Virus record (IMG/VR): IMGVR_UViG_3300002231_001524
Span: 2,646 to 25,406 of that record
Length of the DNA: 22,761 nt
Source: a virus
Reading direction: 5' to 3' (one strand)
Shown one piece after another: positions 6,983 to 14,786 of the stretch. The translations under genes were made by a program, and so were the position numbers. Position 1 is the stretch's first letter; every line of letters starts with the position of its first letter. The notes below the pieces were generated by a model that had not been told where the DNA came from, ran no database searches, and saw nothing but the letters and a program-made list of their open reading frames with translations.

Positions 6983-6986
6983 TAAC

Positions 6987-7382
6987 ATGATTAAAGAAAC
7001 GGTAGACATAGTAGAAGAATTAATATCTCAATTAGATATTGTGGTAAAATTTAAGTCTATTGTAGATAATGGAGATAATACCTATACTATTGAAACGTGC
7101 AATACTGGTTATTTGTTTCCATGTTATGAATTTGAAATTGCTGCAGTTAATTATAAAGTACTAAATGAAATAGGTAAAGACTTTATTTTTAACGAAAGAT
7201 TCACTATAAAGGGTAATATAGTTCCAACGGTTACAGAAATAACCTTAGATAGCCTTAAATACTATCATGGAACGGTAATAGCAACCAAAGAAGAACTAGC
7301 ACGAAAAGAATTAAGTTCTGATAAGTTTCCAATGGCTTTTTTATTGGAGATATTAGAAGATGATTTTAACAATTGTTTATGA
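6987..7382 (+). CDS. head-tail joining protein (stopper-like), probable
   Basis: A 131-residue protein beginning MIKETVDIVEELISQLDIVV, followed by several strands (KFKSIVDNGDNTYTIETCNTG, then FEIAAVNYKVLNEIGKDFIF, RFTIKGN) and a C-terminal helix (DKFPMAFLLEILEDDFNN). A helix followed by a small beta-barrel, placed just before a tail-terminator-like gene and the major tail protein, fits a head-completion stopper. Such proteins close the portal until the tail docks. The gene is the first after a promoter box and overlaps the next by 23 nt. The role rests on position and general fold. Confidence 0.55.
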   Translation: MIKETVDIVEELISQLDIVVKFKSIVDNGDNTYTIETCNTGYLFPCYEFEIAAVNYKVLNEIGKDFIFNERFTIKGNIVPTVTEITLDSLKYYHGTVIATKEELARKELSSDKFPMAFLLEILEDDFNNCL

Positions 7383-7701
7383 TGCTAGAATAGATAGAAA
7401 TAGCCAATTAAGGCTTTATTTCTTATCTGAAACAGATGAAAATAACTGGAATACTAACGAACATTATGAATTTTCTATTAAGCCGATGCGAAATTTGTTA
7501 TACAAGTTTATCGCACACTTAAATGAAAGTATTATGATAGGTGATATTGATTCTTATAGAGCAATTAACCATGCAAAGTTTGGAGTTTTTGTATCCGCAA
7601 AAGGTGGGCATACTGAAAGGATATTTAATGACAAATTAAGCGGTGTTGAACTTAGAATTGATTTACCGATATTAAAATCGGGGGTATGTTGCCCTTGTTA
7701 A
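7360..7701 (+). CDS. tail terminator or head-tail joining protein, probable
   Basis: A 113-residue protein that starts MILTIVYDARIDRNSQLRLYF within the end of the previous gene. It continues with an EFSIKPMRNLLYKFIAHLNESI helix, a short strand region and an RIDLPILKSGVCCPC end with three Cys. Immediately upstream of the major tail protein, this is where siphophages encode the tail-terminator ring that stops tube growth and binds the head. No diagnostic motif is present, so the call depends on synteny. Confidence 0.5.
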   Translation: MILTIVYDARIDRNSQLRLYFLSETDENNWNTNEHYEFSIKPMRNLLYKFIAHLNESIMIGDIDSYRAINHAKFGVFVSAKGGHTERIFNDKLSGVELRIDLPILKSGVCCPC

Positions 7702-7719
7702 ACTTAAAAATTGAAAAAA

Positions 7720-8664
7720 ATGGCAGTATTATGTGCTTGTGGAACTGGTGGAGGTAATTTGGGTAGACCAAGTTGTTTTCCTGTGTTTGACGTAACAAAA
7801 AAAGCAATCTTAGTGGAGTACTATAAACCAGATGGAAGTATCAACGGTGTTGAATTGGCTTCTTTAACGGCTGGTAAATTAGATCAAACTTACTTAGATG
7901 CAAGAATTAAAGATGTAAATGGAAAAACTAGATGGTATCCAACTCCAGAACTGAAAAATATTACAGATGAAAGAGCAGAAGATATTACAGAAACTTTTGA
8001 AGATACATCAAGTGTATTTATCCAAGAGGGTGCAAGAACCTTTACGGGATTAATAGTTAAAGGTGATCCAGTATTGTTAGGAAACTTGCAAAAGTGGAGA
8101 TGTTTAACAATTGGAGTTTTCTTTATTGATAAGGCTGGAAACTTAATCGGTAAACAAAATAGAGAAGGGTTTTTAGATCCTATCTTGTTACAAGATGAGA
8201 GCTTTAGTGCTTCTTTAATTAAAGGAACTGATACGGCAAAACAAAAAGATCAAATTTCTTTTATTGTATCTCAATTAGAGAATGATGCAGATTTAAGAAT
8301 GATTGAAGCTGGAGAAATTACCGCTAATTTAATTAGTGCTGGTGGTTTAGTAGATGTAAATGCTGGAACTCCTGCAAATGTTTCTACTACTGGTTTTGAT
8401 GTTCAGTTGAATACTCCTTTTGGTGGTGTTACTTCTCCAATTCCAGCAGAAGGATTAGGATTAGCAGACTTTGAAGTATTTAACAATACTACTACTGCTA
8501 GTGTTACTCCAATTTCTGTAACTGAATCAACGGTAACGGAAGGACTTTACACATTTGTAATTCCTGCTCAAACTGCTGCTGATGAATTAATAGTTACTAA
8601 TCCAGCAGTTGGACCATTAACAAAAAGCTTTGATTTAGCTAAATTTACTGTTACAATACCTTAA
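7720..8664 (+). CDS. major tail tube protein with C-terminal Ig-like domain
   Basis: ATG 7720 gives a 314-residue protein beginning MAVLCACGTGGGNLGRPSCF; a TTG at 7711 would add three residues and is less likely. Residues 20-205 alternate strands and loops as in tube proteins (FDVTKKAILVEYYK, RTFTGLIVKGDPVLLGNLQK, RCLTIGVFFIDKAGNLIG, QISFIVSQLEND). After a small hinge, residues 210-314 form a Thr/Val-rich beta domain (SVTESTVTEGLYTFVIPAQT) that resembles the Ig-like decorations found at the end of many tail tube proteins. It sits before the tail-assembly genes and tape measure, as expected. The high Ala/Gly content is like that of the capsid gene, also an abundant product. Confidence 0.75.
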   Translation: MAVLCACGTGGGNLGRPSCFPVFDVTKKAILVEYYKPDGSINGVELASLTAGKLDQTYLDARIKDVNGKTRWYPTPELKNITDERAEDITETFEDTSSVFIQEGARTFTGLIVKGDPVLLGNLQKWRCLTIGVFFIDKAGNLIGKQNREGFLDPILLQDESFSASLIKGTDTAKQKDQISFIVSQLENDADLRMIEAGEITANLISAGGLVDVNAGTPANVSTTGFDVQLNTPFGGVTSPIPAEGLGLADFEVFNNTTTASVTPISVTESTVTEGLYTFVIPAQTAADELIVTNPAVGPLTKSFDLAKFTVTIP

Positions 8665-8668
8665 AATT

Positions 8669-8866
8669 ATGGAAGATTTAAACTTAAAACAGATCATTAA
8701 AATCGGTAATACAGAATTTAATAAAAATTCTTTTGAAGGAATGACAAAGGATGAGTTTAAGAAACTGTATAAAGGAAAGTTAACAATAGATTTAGATGAA
8801 GCCTGGAAGCAACTTAAACCTAATACAAGGATTAAGAAGCCGAAAAGCAAAAAAAGTCAAGATTAA
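8669..8866 (+). CDS. small basic protein after the tail tube gene
   Basis: A 65-residue protein starting MEDLNLKQIIKIGNTEFNKN, with a MTKDEFKKLYKGKLTIDLDE region and a very Lys-rich end (TRIKKPKSKKSQD). It lies between the major tail gene and a terminator and is cotranscribed with the tube protein. Siphophages often encode tail-assembly chaperones here, but no frameshift signal linking it to another frame is seen and it is short. The function is unknown. Confidence 0.55.
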   Translation: MEDLNLKQIIKIGNTEFNKNSFEGMTKDEFKKLYKGKLTIDLDEAWKQLKPNTRIKKPKSKKSQD

Positions 8867-8871
8867 TATTC

Positions 8872-8898
8872 AAGGGAGGTTTAAAACCCTCCCTTTTT
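8872..8898 (+). terminator. rho-independent terminator after the tail tube genes
   Basis: An AAGGGAGG / CCTCCCTT stem with a short A/T loop ends in a T5 run. It ends the transcript that includes the tail tube protein. A promoter box follows after only two bases, so this is a clean transcription-unit boundary. Confidence 0.8.
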
Positions 8899-8900
8899 GT

Positions 8901-8908
8901 TAAATTTG
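8901..8908 (+). promoter_or_regulatory. Bacteroidota -7 promoter box TAAATTTG
   Basis: TAAATTTG fits TAnnTTTG and ends exactly 4 nt before the ATG at 8913, the same spacing as at 6975-6982. It lies immediately after a terminator, so it probably restarts transcription for the tape measure and tail tip genes. The transcript would be leaderless or nearly so. Confidence 0.55.
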
Positions 8909-8912
8909 TATT

Positions 8913-9377
8913 ATGGCTAAATTCTTTAATTCATTGATAGACAAATTGCAAAGCGTTGCTGATTTAGAATTAAATGATGTTGCTTTTAAGATAGCAAGTG
9001 AAAAAGAGGTTAAGGAATTAGTAATTCGATTAAATACACAAGGAGAAAAGACATCTCAACTATTTGAATTAGGAGAAGATAGTTTAGGAGATAGTTTGGG
9101 AGAATATTCTGCATTTACAGTAGAAAAAAAGAAGGATAAAAACCAACCTTTTGATAGAATTACGTTAAAAGATACTGGAGAGTTTTATAATTCTTTTGTT
9201 GTTGTACCTTATAGGGGTGGTTTTACTATAAAAGCGAATCCAATTAAAGAAGATAGTAATTTATTTGATGATTTTGGTGCTGATATTATTGGATTAAATG
9301 AAAATAATCTATCAATATTGAGAGAAGTTTATAAAGAAAAGACGTTAGAAGTACTAAAAGAAAAGTTAAAAGATTGA
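8913..9377 (+). CDS. conserved flavobacterial phage tail-assembly-region protein
   Basis: A 154-residue protein. The signature is an ELVIRLNTQGEKTSQLFELG helix, then GEDSLGDSLGEYSAFTVEKK and QPFDRITLKDTGEFYNSF, then GADIIGLNENNLSILREVY. From memory this pattern recurs upstream of tape measure genes in Bacteroidota siphophages, where it is often left as hypothetical; the RITLKDTGEFYNS part also resembles HK97 gp10-like tail-completion proteins. Likely roles are tail assembly or completion. It is the first gene after the 8901-8908 promoter box and overlaps the next start by 4 nt. Confidence 0.6.
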   Translation: MAKFFNSLIDKLQSVADLELNDVAFKIASEKEVKELVIRLNTQGEKTSQLFELGEDSLGDSLGEYSAFTVEKKKDKNQPFDRITLKDTGEFYNSFVVVPYRGGFTIKANPIKEDSNLFDDFGADIIGLNENNLSILREVYKEKTLEVLKEKLKD

Positions 9378-9763
9378 AATATTACAAAAACATAGAAGAT
9401 TTACCAATAAAAATATGGTTTGATATTCATGAAACTGGTAATTATAATCTTTTATTGATTAGTAAAACTAAAATAACTGATGAAATTTATAATACTTTGC
9501 ATAAATGCTGGGAAAGTATCTACGAACAATACATAAAAGAGTTTGGTTTATCTGATGATTATTTAGCACATATCAATATAAAAAAGAAAATAGCAAATTT
9601 ACAAGCTGATCTAGTTATAACTGGTCAAAAACATTTTAAAACTTTAATAAAAATAGAGAGAGAAAAAATGCAAATAAATTCTTTAGGAGAGAAAAAACCT
9701 ACTTCATTAAATATGAATTTAGCCCGTATGAGTAAGTATTACGGCTTTCATTTTGAAGTCTAA
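9374..9763 (+). CDS. probable tail-assembly protein, TTG start
   Basis: A 129-residue protein beginning MKYYKNIEDLPIKIWFDIHE if TTG 9374 is the start. There is no in-frame ATG until the late MQINSLGEKK, which would lose most of the protein, so TTG (or slippage from the previous frame) must be used. It has helical segments (TDEIYNTLHKCWESIYEQYI, HINIKKKIANLQADLVITGQ) and ends ARMSKYYGFHFEV. It sits directly before the tape measure, where tail-assembly chaperones are encoded. No named family is recognised. Confidence 0.55.
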   Translation: MKYYKNIEDLPIKIWFDIHETGNYNLLLISKTKITDEIYNTLHKCWESIYEQYIKEFGLSDDYLAHINIKKKIANLQADLVITGQKHFKTLIKIEREKMQINSLGEKKPTSLNMNLARMSKYYGFHFEV

Positions 9764-9810
9764 AGAATTAAGCGTTGTTGATTATTACTCTTATGTAAAC
9801 AATATTGTAA

Positions 9811-10068
9811 ATGGCTGATAAGATTGAAAATAAAGATTTATTTGCAAAGGATGCCTTTAGCAAAACTCAAAAAGATGTTGAAGATTTAATTGGTGTTTTA
9901 GACGAATTAAATAAAACGCTTGTAGACTTATCTAAGGCACAAAAAAAGATTCTTAATAGTGAAGATGGTAAAACATTTGAAAGTCTTAAAAAAATTAATA
10001 AAGCGGTTGACACTTTAAATACTGCTGAAGAAGAATCTACTAAAATTTTAGAAGCTAAAATAAAATAG
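9811..10068 (+). CDS. N-terminal fragment of the tape measure protein
   Basis: An 85-residue frame: MADKIENKDLFAKDAFSKTQ, then a coiled coil (VEDLIGVLDELNKTLVDLSK, then SLKKINKAVDTLNTAEEEST). It ends EAKIK at a TAG that is bypassed if one A is restored. N-terminal helical regions like this are typical of tape measure proteins of Bacteroidota siphophages. Confidence 0.65.
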   Translation: MADKIENKDLFAKDAFSKTQKDVEDLIGVLDELNKTLVDLSKAQKKILNSEDGKTFESLKKINKAVDTLNTAEEESTKILEAKIK

Positions 10069-10502
10069 AAACAAAATTAGAAAAAGAGAGGTTAGCTCAA
10101 TTAAAATTAGATATAGATAGAGAAAAGGCTTTTGATAGGTTTGAAAAGAAAATAAAAAACAACAAGAACAAGAAATTAAAAATCTTGAAAAACTTGAAAA
10201 ACAAAAAGACAAGCATTAGAAAAAGAATTAAAAGATAATGAAAAACTTGAAAAACAAAGAAAACGATCACAAAAAATAGCAATACAAGATAGGATAAGAC
10301 GGGAAAAAGCTTTTGATAAATTTGAAAAACAAAAAAGACAAGCAGAGTTAAGAGAGCAAAAAGCTGCTGAAAAGTTGGCTAATATTAAGAAATTAGAAGA
10401 TGAAAAGTCAGAAAAACTAAGGGTAAAAAAGAAAAAGAGTTAGCAGATGTTTATGGTCAACAAAGTAAAAGATTAAACGAATTAAGAAAGGAGTTTAAAT
10501 CT

Positions 10503-12758
10503 TTGGTTTTGGTAGAGGGGCAAAGTAGCAAGGCTGCAAAGAAACTACAAAAAGAAATTAAATCATTAGATAAGGAGTTAAAAGATGTAGATGCTAGTGC
10601 CGGACAATTTCAAAGAAATGTAGGTAATTATCCAGATTCATTTGGAAAGGCTGCTAATAGTATTTTAGGTGTTGCTGCTGCTGCTGTTACTGCACAAGGT
10701 GCTTTTAATGGTGTTAAAGGTAGTTTAGAAAGTACAGAAGCTGGATCAGAAGCAGTTAGAAAGGTTAGTTCTAAATTGTCTGGTGCATTTAGTCAAGTTC
10801 AAAATGTTGTTGCTAATGCTGCTTTAGATTTGTTTGGTTTTGTTCAATCGGTAGCAAAAGGAGATAAAGAAATTACACAATTAAAAGGAGTTTTTGATAA
10901 TACTGCTGATGCTGCTGATAACTTTGGAGATAAAGTAGAAAAGTCTTCTGATGGTCAAGAAAAACTAACAGAAAGAATAATAGAATTTGAAAAAGCAAGT
11001 AGACCTTTAGAAGTTAGATTAAGTTCTTTAAATGGATTAATAGAACAACAAGCAATAATTGCTGGAGATTCTACAAGGTCTTTTGATGAAATTGCTGGAT
11101 CGGTTTTAAAAGGTCAAGATTTACAAATTAAAAGGGCTAGAATAAATATATCTTTAGCACAAACAGAACTTGAAATATCAAAAGAAAGAGTAAGATTAGC
11201 AAATGAAGCTGGTGGTGCTGGTGTTGACTTGTTAGATCAAGAAACTGCTGCAATAACTAAATTAATTGATGCTGAAAACCAATTAAAGAATGAGATACTA
11301 GAAAACGAAAAAGAGTTAAGGCAAGTTAAACAAGATAGACTTGAAATTGATTTAGATATTTTAATAGATGGTTTTGATAATCAAAAAACTATTAATGAAC
11401 GTATAATTGCTAATGAAAAAGAAACTTTAGAAACTAGGGCGGCTTTATTAGATAAAACAAACAAACTAGCAGAAGAAAGTTTTAGAGGACAAAAAGAAGT
11501 ATTAGCAGATTTATCTAATGCAGGATTAAATATTGATGATTTACTTTTATTAGATGCTACTGAATTAGCAAAACAAATACAGTTATTAGGTCAATCTGAA
11601 ATAATAAATACAAGGACTTTAGAAGTAATTAGAGAACGTAGAATTGTATTGCAAGATTTAGAAGAAGCACAAAGCGACTTAAACGAATCTCAAGCAGAAG
11701 GATTAGAACTTACTAAGGATATTGAAGCACAAGAAGATGCGTTGTTTAAAATTATTACAAGTGGAGGTAAAGCAACTACTGAAGTTTTAGAAAATTTAGA
11801 AGAAGAAAGAATACAAAACCAAATATCTAACATTGAAGAAAGGTTAAAAAATGTAAAAGAAGGAAGTGTTGAAGAATTAAGATTAAGACAACAATTAAAC
11901 GACCTTTTAATTAAACAGGCAGAAAAGCAATCTAAAAAAGAAGAAGATGCTGAAAAGAAAAGAGTAGAAAAAGCTGAACAATTAGAAAAAGAAAGAATTG
12001 AAAAGCAAAAAGAATTAACTGCTGCTGCAATTGAAGTATTAGGAGATTTAGTAAACGAAGGTTTTGAAAAAAGAATAGCGGCTATTGATGATCAATTAAG
12101 TAAAACAGGAGAAAACATTGATAGATTAAGAGATAAAGCACAAGAAGGGCAATTAGATTCACAAGAAAGTTTAGCATTTGAGCAAAAACAAGAATTAGAA
12201 TTACAAAGGCAAAAGGAAAGGGAGCAAAAAAGGCAAGAACGTACACAAGCATTTTTTGCGGTGTTATCTTCATTCAATAGTAATGATGGTAATTTACCTA
12301 AAACTATTGCAGACATAAGCGTATTAAAAGCCCTTGCAGGTGGTTTAACGGCTTTTGATGGTGTTGATGATACTGGAGGGCGTGGAGACTTAGATAGCAA
12401 AGGCGGTAAAGCGTGGATATTGCATCCAAATGAGCAAGTATGGAGTAAAAAAGATAGGGGAGAAGTTGGTTTTAGAAGTCGTGAAGAAATGAAAGATATT
12501 GTAAAAATGTATGATAACGGTATGTTAACAGACATTATGAAGTACGATAAATCCAACGAGTTAATTAATACTAATGCTTTTGCTTTAAATGGTATGGGTA
12601 ATTCGCAAATAGTAAGTAAATTAGACGAATTAAATAAGTCTATAAAGTCAATCCAACCAATTACTGGAAGTGTTGAAATAGATGAAGCAAAAAAAGTAAT
12701 TCAATACACTTATAAAAAAGGCAATAGAATTACTAAAGAAATATCTAAATTATATTAA
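10503..12758 (+). CDS. main part of the tape measure protein
   Basis: A 751-residue frame whose apparent TTG start is internal. Near its residues 30-44 lies DASAGQFQRNVGNYP, a landmark I associate with flavobacterial tape measure proteins. It is followed by a hydrophobic stretch (SILGVAAAAVTAQGAFNG) that may insert in the host membrane during DNA delivery. A long helical region rich in E, Q, K and L follows (for example RLKNVKEGSVEELRLRQQLN). The C-terminus is globular, with DTGGRGDLDSKGGKAWILHP and NEQVWSKKDRGEVGFRSREE, the usual closing domain. It ends one base into the next start (TAATG). Length and position fit a tape measure; the N-terminus is encoded upstream in other frames. Confidence 0.8.
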   Translation: MVLVEGQSSKAAKKLQKEIKSLDKELKDVDASAGQFQRNVGNYPDSFGKAANSILGVAAAAVTAQGAFNGVKGSLESTEAGSEAVRKVSSKLSGAFSQVQNVVANAALDLFGFVQSVAKGDKEITQLKGVFDNTADAADNFGDKVEKSSDGQEKLTERIIEFEKASRPLEVRLSSLNGLIEQQAIIAGDSTRSFDEIAGSVLKGQDLQIKRARINISLAQTELEISKERVRLANEAGGAGVDLLDQETAAITKLIDAENQLKNEILENEKELRQVKQDRLEIDLDILIDGFDNQKTINERIIANEKETLETRAALLDKTNKLAEESFRGQKEVLADLSNAGLNIDDLLLLDATELAKQIQLLGQSEIINTRTLEVIRERRIVLQDLEEAQSDLNESQAEGLELTKDIEAQEDALFKIITSGGKATTEVLENLEEERIQNQISNIEERLKNVKEGSVEELRLRQQLNDLLIKQAEKQSKKEEDAEKKRVEKAEQLEKERIEKQKELTAAAIEVLGDLVNEGFEKRIAAIDDQLSKTGENIDRLRDKAQEGQLDSQESLAFEQKQELELQRQKEREQKRQERTQAFFAVLSSFNSNDGNLPKTIADISVLKALAGGLTAFDGVDDTGGRGDLDSKGGKAWILHPNEQVWSKKDRGEVGFRSREEMKDIVKMYDNGMLTDIMKYDKSNELINTNAFALNGMGNSQIVSKLDELNKSIKSIQPITGSVEIDEAKKVIQYTYKKGNRITKEISKLY

Positions 12759-14551
12759 TGGCAGATATTAGCAGAAATACAGAAAGTAAATATTTATTGA
12801 ATGGTATTGAAACTAATGCCCCTTTAGAGTGGCAAGATGTTACAATAGAAGCTCAATATCCAGATGATTCAGTACAACCAAATTTAACTATTACTGAATT
12901 TGATTTTAATTTAGAAAGTCGCAAGGCTGTAAATGATTGGATTTTAGGCGGTACTTCTGGAGGTGTTGGAATCTTTGAGGGGATGCCTTTTGATTTGAAT
13001 TTGTTTAATAATAATCCATTAACAAAGAACTTTAAAGCGTTTATAGACTTTACAAATAATTACAATGATCAGCCAGATGATGGTGTTGTAAGTGTTTCAA
13101 TTATCAAAGATGATAGTATTCAAAGTTTTTTTGATAAGTTAAACGGTACTACTTGTGGATATTTAGAAGAAATAGGGGTTTTTAATCAGTCAGATTATAT
13201 TACAATTCCTTATGTAGTAGAAAAGAAGTTTAATTTCTTTGAGATATTATTAAGCAGTATTGTTTTATATCTAATGGTTCAAGCCCTTATTGAATCTGTA
13301 AAAGATACTGCTGAAAATGTTGGTAAATTTACAGATGCTTTAACTCCTAGCCCTGGTATTGGTCCTACTGGGCCTATATTAGTTCCAGTAAGTGTAGGGG
13401 GTATAATATACGCTACTTTATCTTTAATTTTGCAAATAGTTTATACAGCAGTTTTATTACTTGCAATTATAGAGTTATCAATAACACTTTTTAATACCTT
13501 ATTACCACCTAAAAGAGAGCATAAAGGAATACTTTTAAAGACTGCATTAACAAAGATTGCAAATCATTTTGGCTATCAGTTTAATTGTCCAGTTACGGAG
13601 TATAACAATGTAACTTATTTGCCATCTAATCCTAATTTAGATGAAAAAGCATTTTTAGGATTTATTAATATTACAAAAGGAACTCAAAGCGGTATTCCAA
13701 ACAATTTAGACTATGGATACTTTACAGAAGATTTATTTAAGTTAGCAAAAGATTTGCCTTATGCAAAAATGGCTTTAATTGGAAACACGATAGAACTTAG
13801 GGCAAAGAATGATCCGTTTTGGTTACAACAATCTCAATGGGAAATTCCAGATGTATTAATAAATACTTTAGGATATAATGTAAATGAATTAAATGCAACT
13901 AATTTAGTTTCTTTTGGAGTAGATACAAGCGATGAATGGACTATTGATAATTATGTTGGAACGGCTGTTGAAATAAAAACCGACCCTATAAGCGTTATTA
14001 ATCAAAGAGCAGTATTATTAAAGGGATTAGATGAAGTAAATTTTGAATGTGCTTTAGGTACTAGAAAAGATAATTTAAACGCAATAGAAAACCTATTAAA
14101 AAATGTTGCTGGTGTTATTGATAATGTTACTGGAGTTTTTGGAGGCGGTACAAATTTTAGATCAAAAGTAACTACTAGAATAGGAGTTTTAAAACAGTCT
14201 ACCAATTGGCATACAGTCCCAAAACTATTGTATTTAAACGGTGGGCGTATGCCAGTAAACCATAAACAATTATGGAACGCTGATGTACTTTGGAGAAAGT
14301 ACCATAATGAAAAAAGTTTTATTGATAATAATTATAAGGCTCAAAAACAAGTATTTAACCAAGTATCAATACCTTTTGGATTAGAAGACTTTTTTAAGTT
14401 AAGTAACAATCCTTATTTTATTTACAAAGGAAATACGGCTAAAATTGTTAATTTTACATGGACGGTAGGAGAAGATGTAGCAGTTATTGATTTCTGGGTA
14501 AGAAAGCCGTACACATTTAATTTAAAAGAAACTAAAATAATACCTAGTTAA
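12758..14551 (+). CDS. distal tail or hub protein with hydrophobic segments
   Basis: A 597-residue protein right after the tape measure. Residues 1-150 are strand-rich (LEWQDVTIEAQYPDDSVQPN). Residues 161-178 (FEILLSSIVLYLMVQALI) and about 207-248 (GGIIYATLSLILQIVYTAVL, then LLAIIELSITLF) are strongly hydrophobic, the second long enough for two helices, and are separated by a Pro/Gly linker. The C-terminal 340 residues are mixed and soluble-looking (KNDPFWLQQSQWEIPDVLIN, then FKLSNNPYFIYKGNTAKIVN and DVAVIDFWVRKPYTFNLKET). By position it is the distal tail or hub protein. Membrane helices are unusual in a tail tip and suggest contact with the host envelope during DNA ejection. Starts and stops are coupled by 1-nt overlaps. 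Confidence 0.6.
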   Translation: MADISRNTESKYLLNGIETNAPLEWQDVTIEAQYPDDSVQPNLTITEFDFNLESRKAVNDWILGGTSGGVGIFEGMPFDLNLFNNNPLTKNFKAFIDFTNNYNDQPDDGVVSVSIIKDDSIQSFFDKLNGTTCGYLEEIGVFNQSDYITIPYVVEKKFNFFEILLSSIVLYLMVQALIESVKDTAENVGKFTDALTPSPGIGPTGPILVPVSVGGIIYATLSLILQIVYTAVLLLAIIELSITLFNTLLPPKREHKGILLKTALTKIANHFGYQFNCPVTEYNNVTYLPSNPNLDEKAFLGFINITKGTQSGIPNNLDYGYFTEDLFKLAKDLPYAKMALIGNTIELRAKNDPFWLQQSQWEIPDVLINTLGYNVNELNATNLVSFGVDTSDEWTIDNYVGTAVEIKTDPISVINQRAVLLKGLDEVNFECALGTRKDNLNAIENLLKNVAGVIDNVTGVFGGGTNFRSKVTTRIGVLKQSTNWHTVPKLLYLNGGRMPVNHKQLWNADVLWRKYHNEKSFIDNNYKAQKQVFNQVSIPFGLEDFFKLSNNPYFIYKGNTAKIVNFTWTVGEDVAVIDFWVRKPYTFNLKETKIIPS

Positions 14552-14784
14552 TGGATATTAAGGAATTTGAAAAGTTAGCGGAAAATGCTCAAAATATTTT
14601 TGCCAAACAAAGGGAGCAATTAGATAAGGATTTGGATTCTGTATTGAATGATGATAAAGAAACTAGCGAAAATAAGCACTTAGTTAAATCATTAGTCAGT
14701 AGATTAGATGAAGCAATTAATAATAGTGATAAAGATTCTTTGAATAGATTAAAAGATGAAGTATTACAAAAATTAAACCGTTAA
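14551..14784 (+). CDS. small acidic coiled-coil protein between tail genes
   Basis: A 77-residue helical protein, MDIKEFEKLAENAQNIFAKQ then REQLDKDLDSVLNDDKETSE and LVSRLDEAINNSDKDSLNRL. It has no Cys, membrane or signal segment. It starts with a TAATG overlap on the hub gene and ends two bases before the next ATG, so it is part of the tail operon. It may be an assembly chaperone for a neighbouring tail protein; this is inference. Confidence 0.6.
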   Translation: MDIKEFEKLAENAQNIFAKQREQLDKDLDSVLNDDKETSENKHLVKSLVSRLDEAINNSDKDSLNRLKDEVLQKLNR

Positions 14785-14786
14785 CA

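Larger units (their letters stand above)
9811..12758 (+). pseudogene. tape measure gene with four single-base frame breaks
   Basis: The whole stretch is one gene. Frame 9811 stops at 10068, but the protein continues through the -1 frame four times: ETKLEKERLAQLKLDIDREK from 10068, QQEQEIKNLEKLEKQK from about 10160, QALEKELKDNEKLEKQRK from about 10211, and KGKKEKELADVYGQQSKRLN from about 10419. Adding one base at each of four places (near 10062-10066, 10154-10159, 10203-10207 and 10412-10420) gives one continuous frame of 983 residues. The tape measure sets tail length; at about 1.5 Angstrom per residue this suggests a tail near 145 nm. The region between is a Lys/Glu/Gln-rich coiled coil with long A runs. 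Confidence 0.75.

Noticed and set aside
9764-9810. Possible promoter (CAATATTG) before the tape measure
   Set aside because: It differs from TAnnTTTG at two positions; not counted.
12082-12556. Two minus-strand frames, one with apparent membrane helices
   Set aside because: Antisense to the tape measure; the hydrophobic look comes from reading Glu/Lys/Gln codons on the reverse strand.
1349-12758. Decaying prophage as the explanation for the broken genes
   Set aside because: All breaks are single-base length changes, nearly all in or beside A or T runs; no in-frame nonsense substitutions or larger deletions were noticed and neighbouring genes are intact, so sequencing error is the simpler explanation, though not proven.
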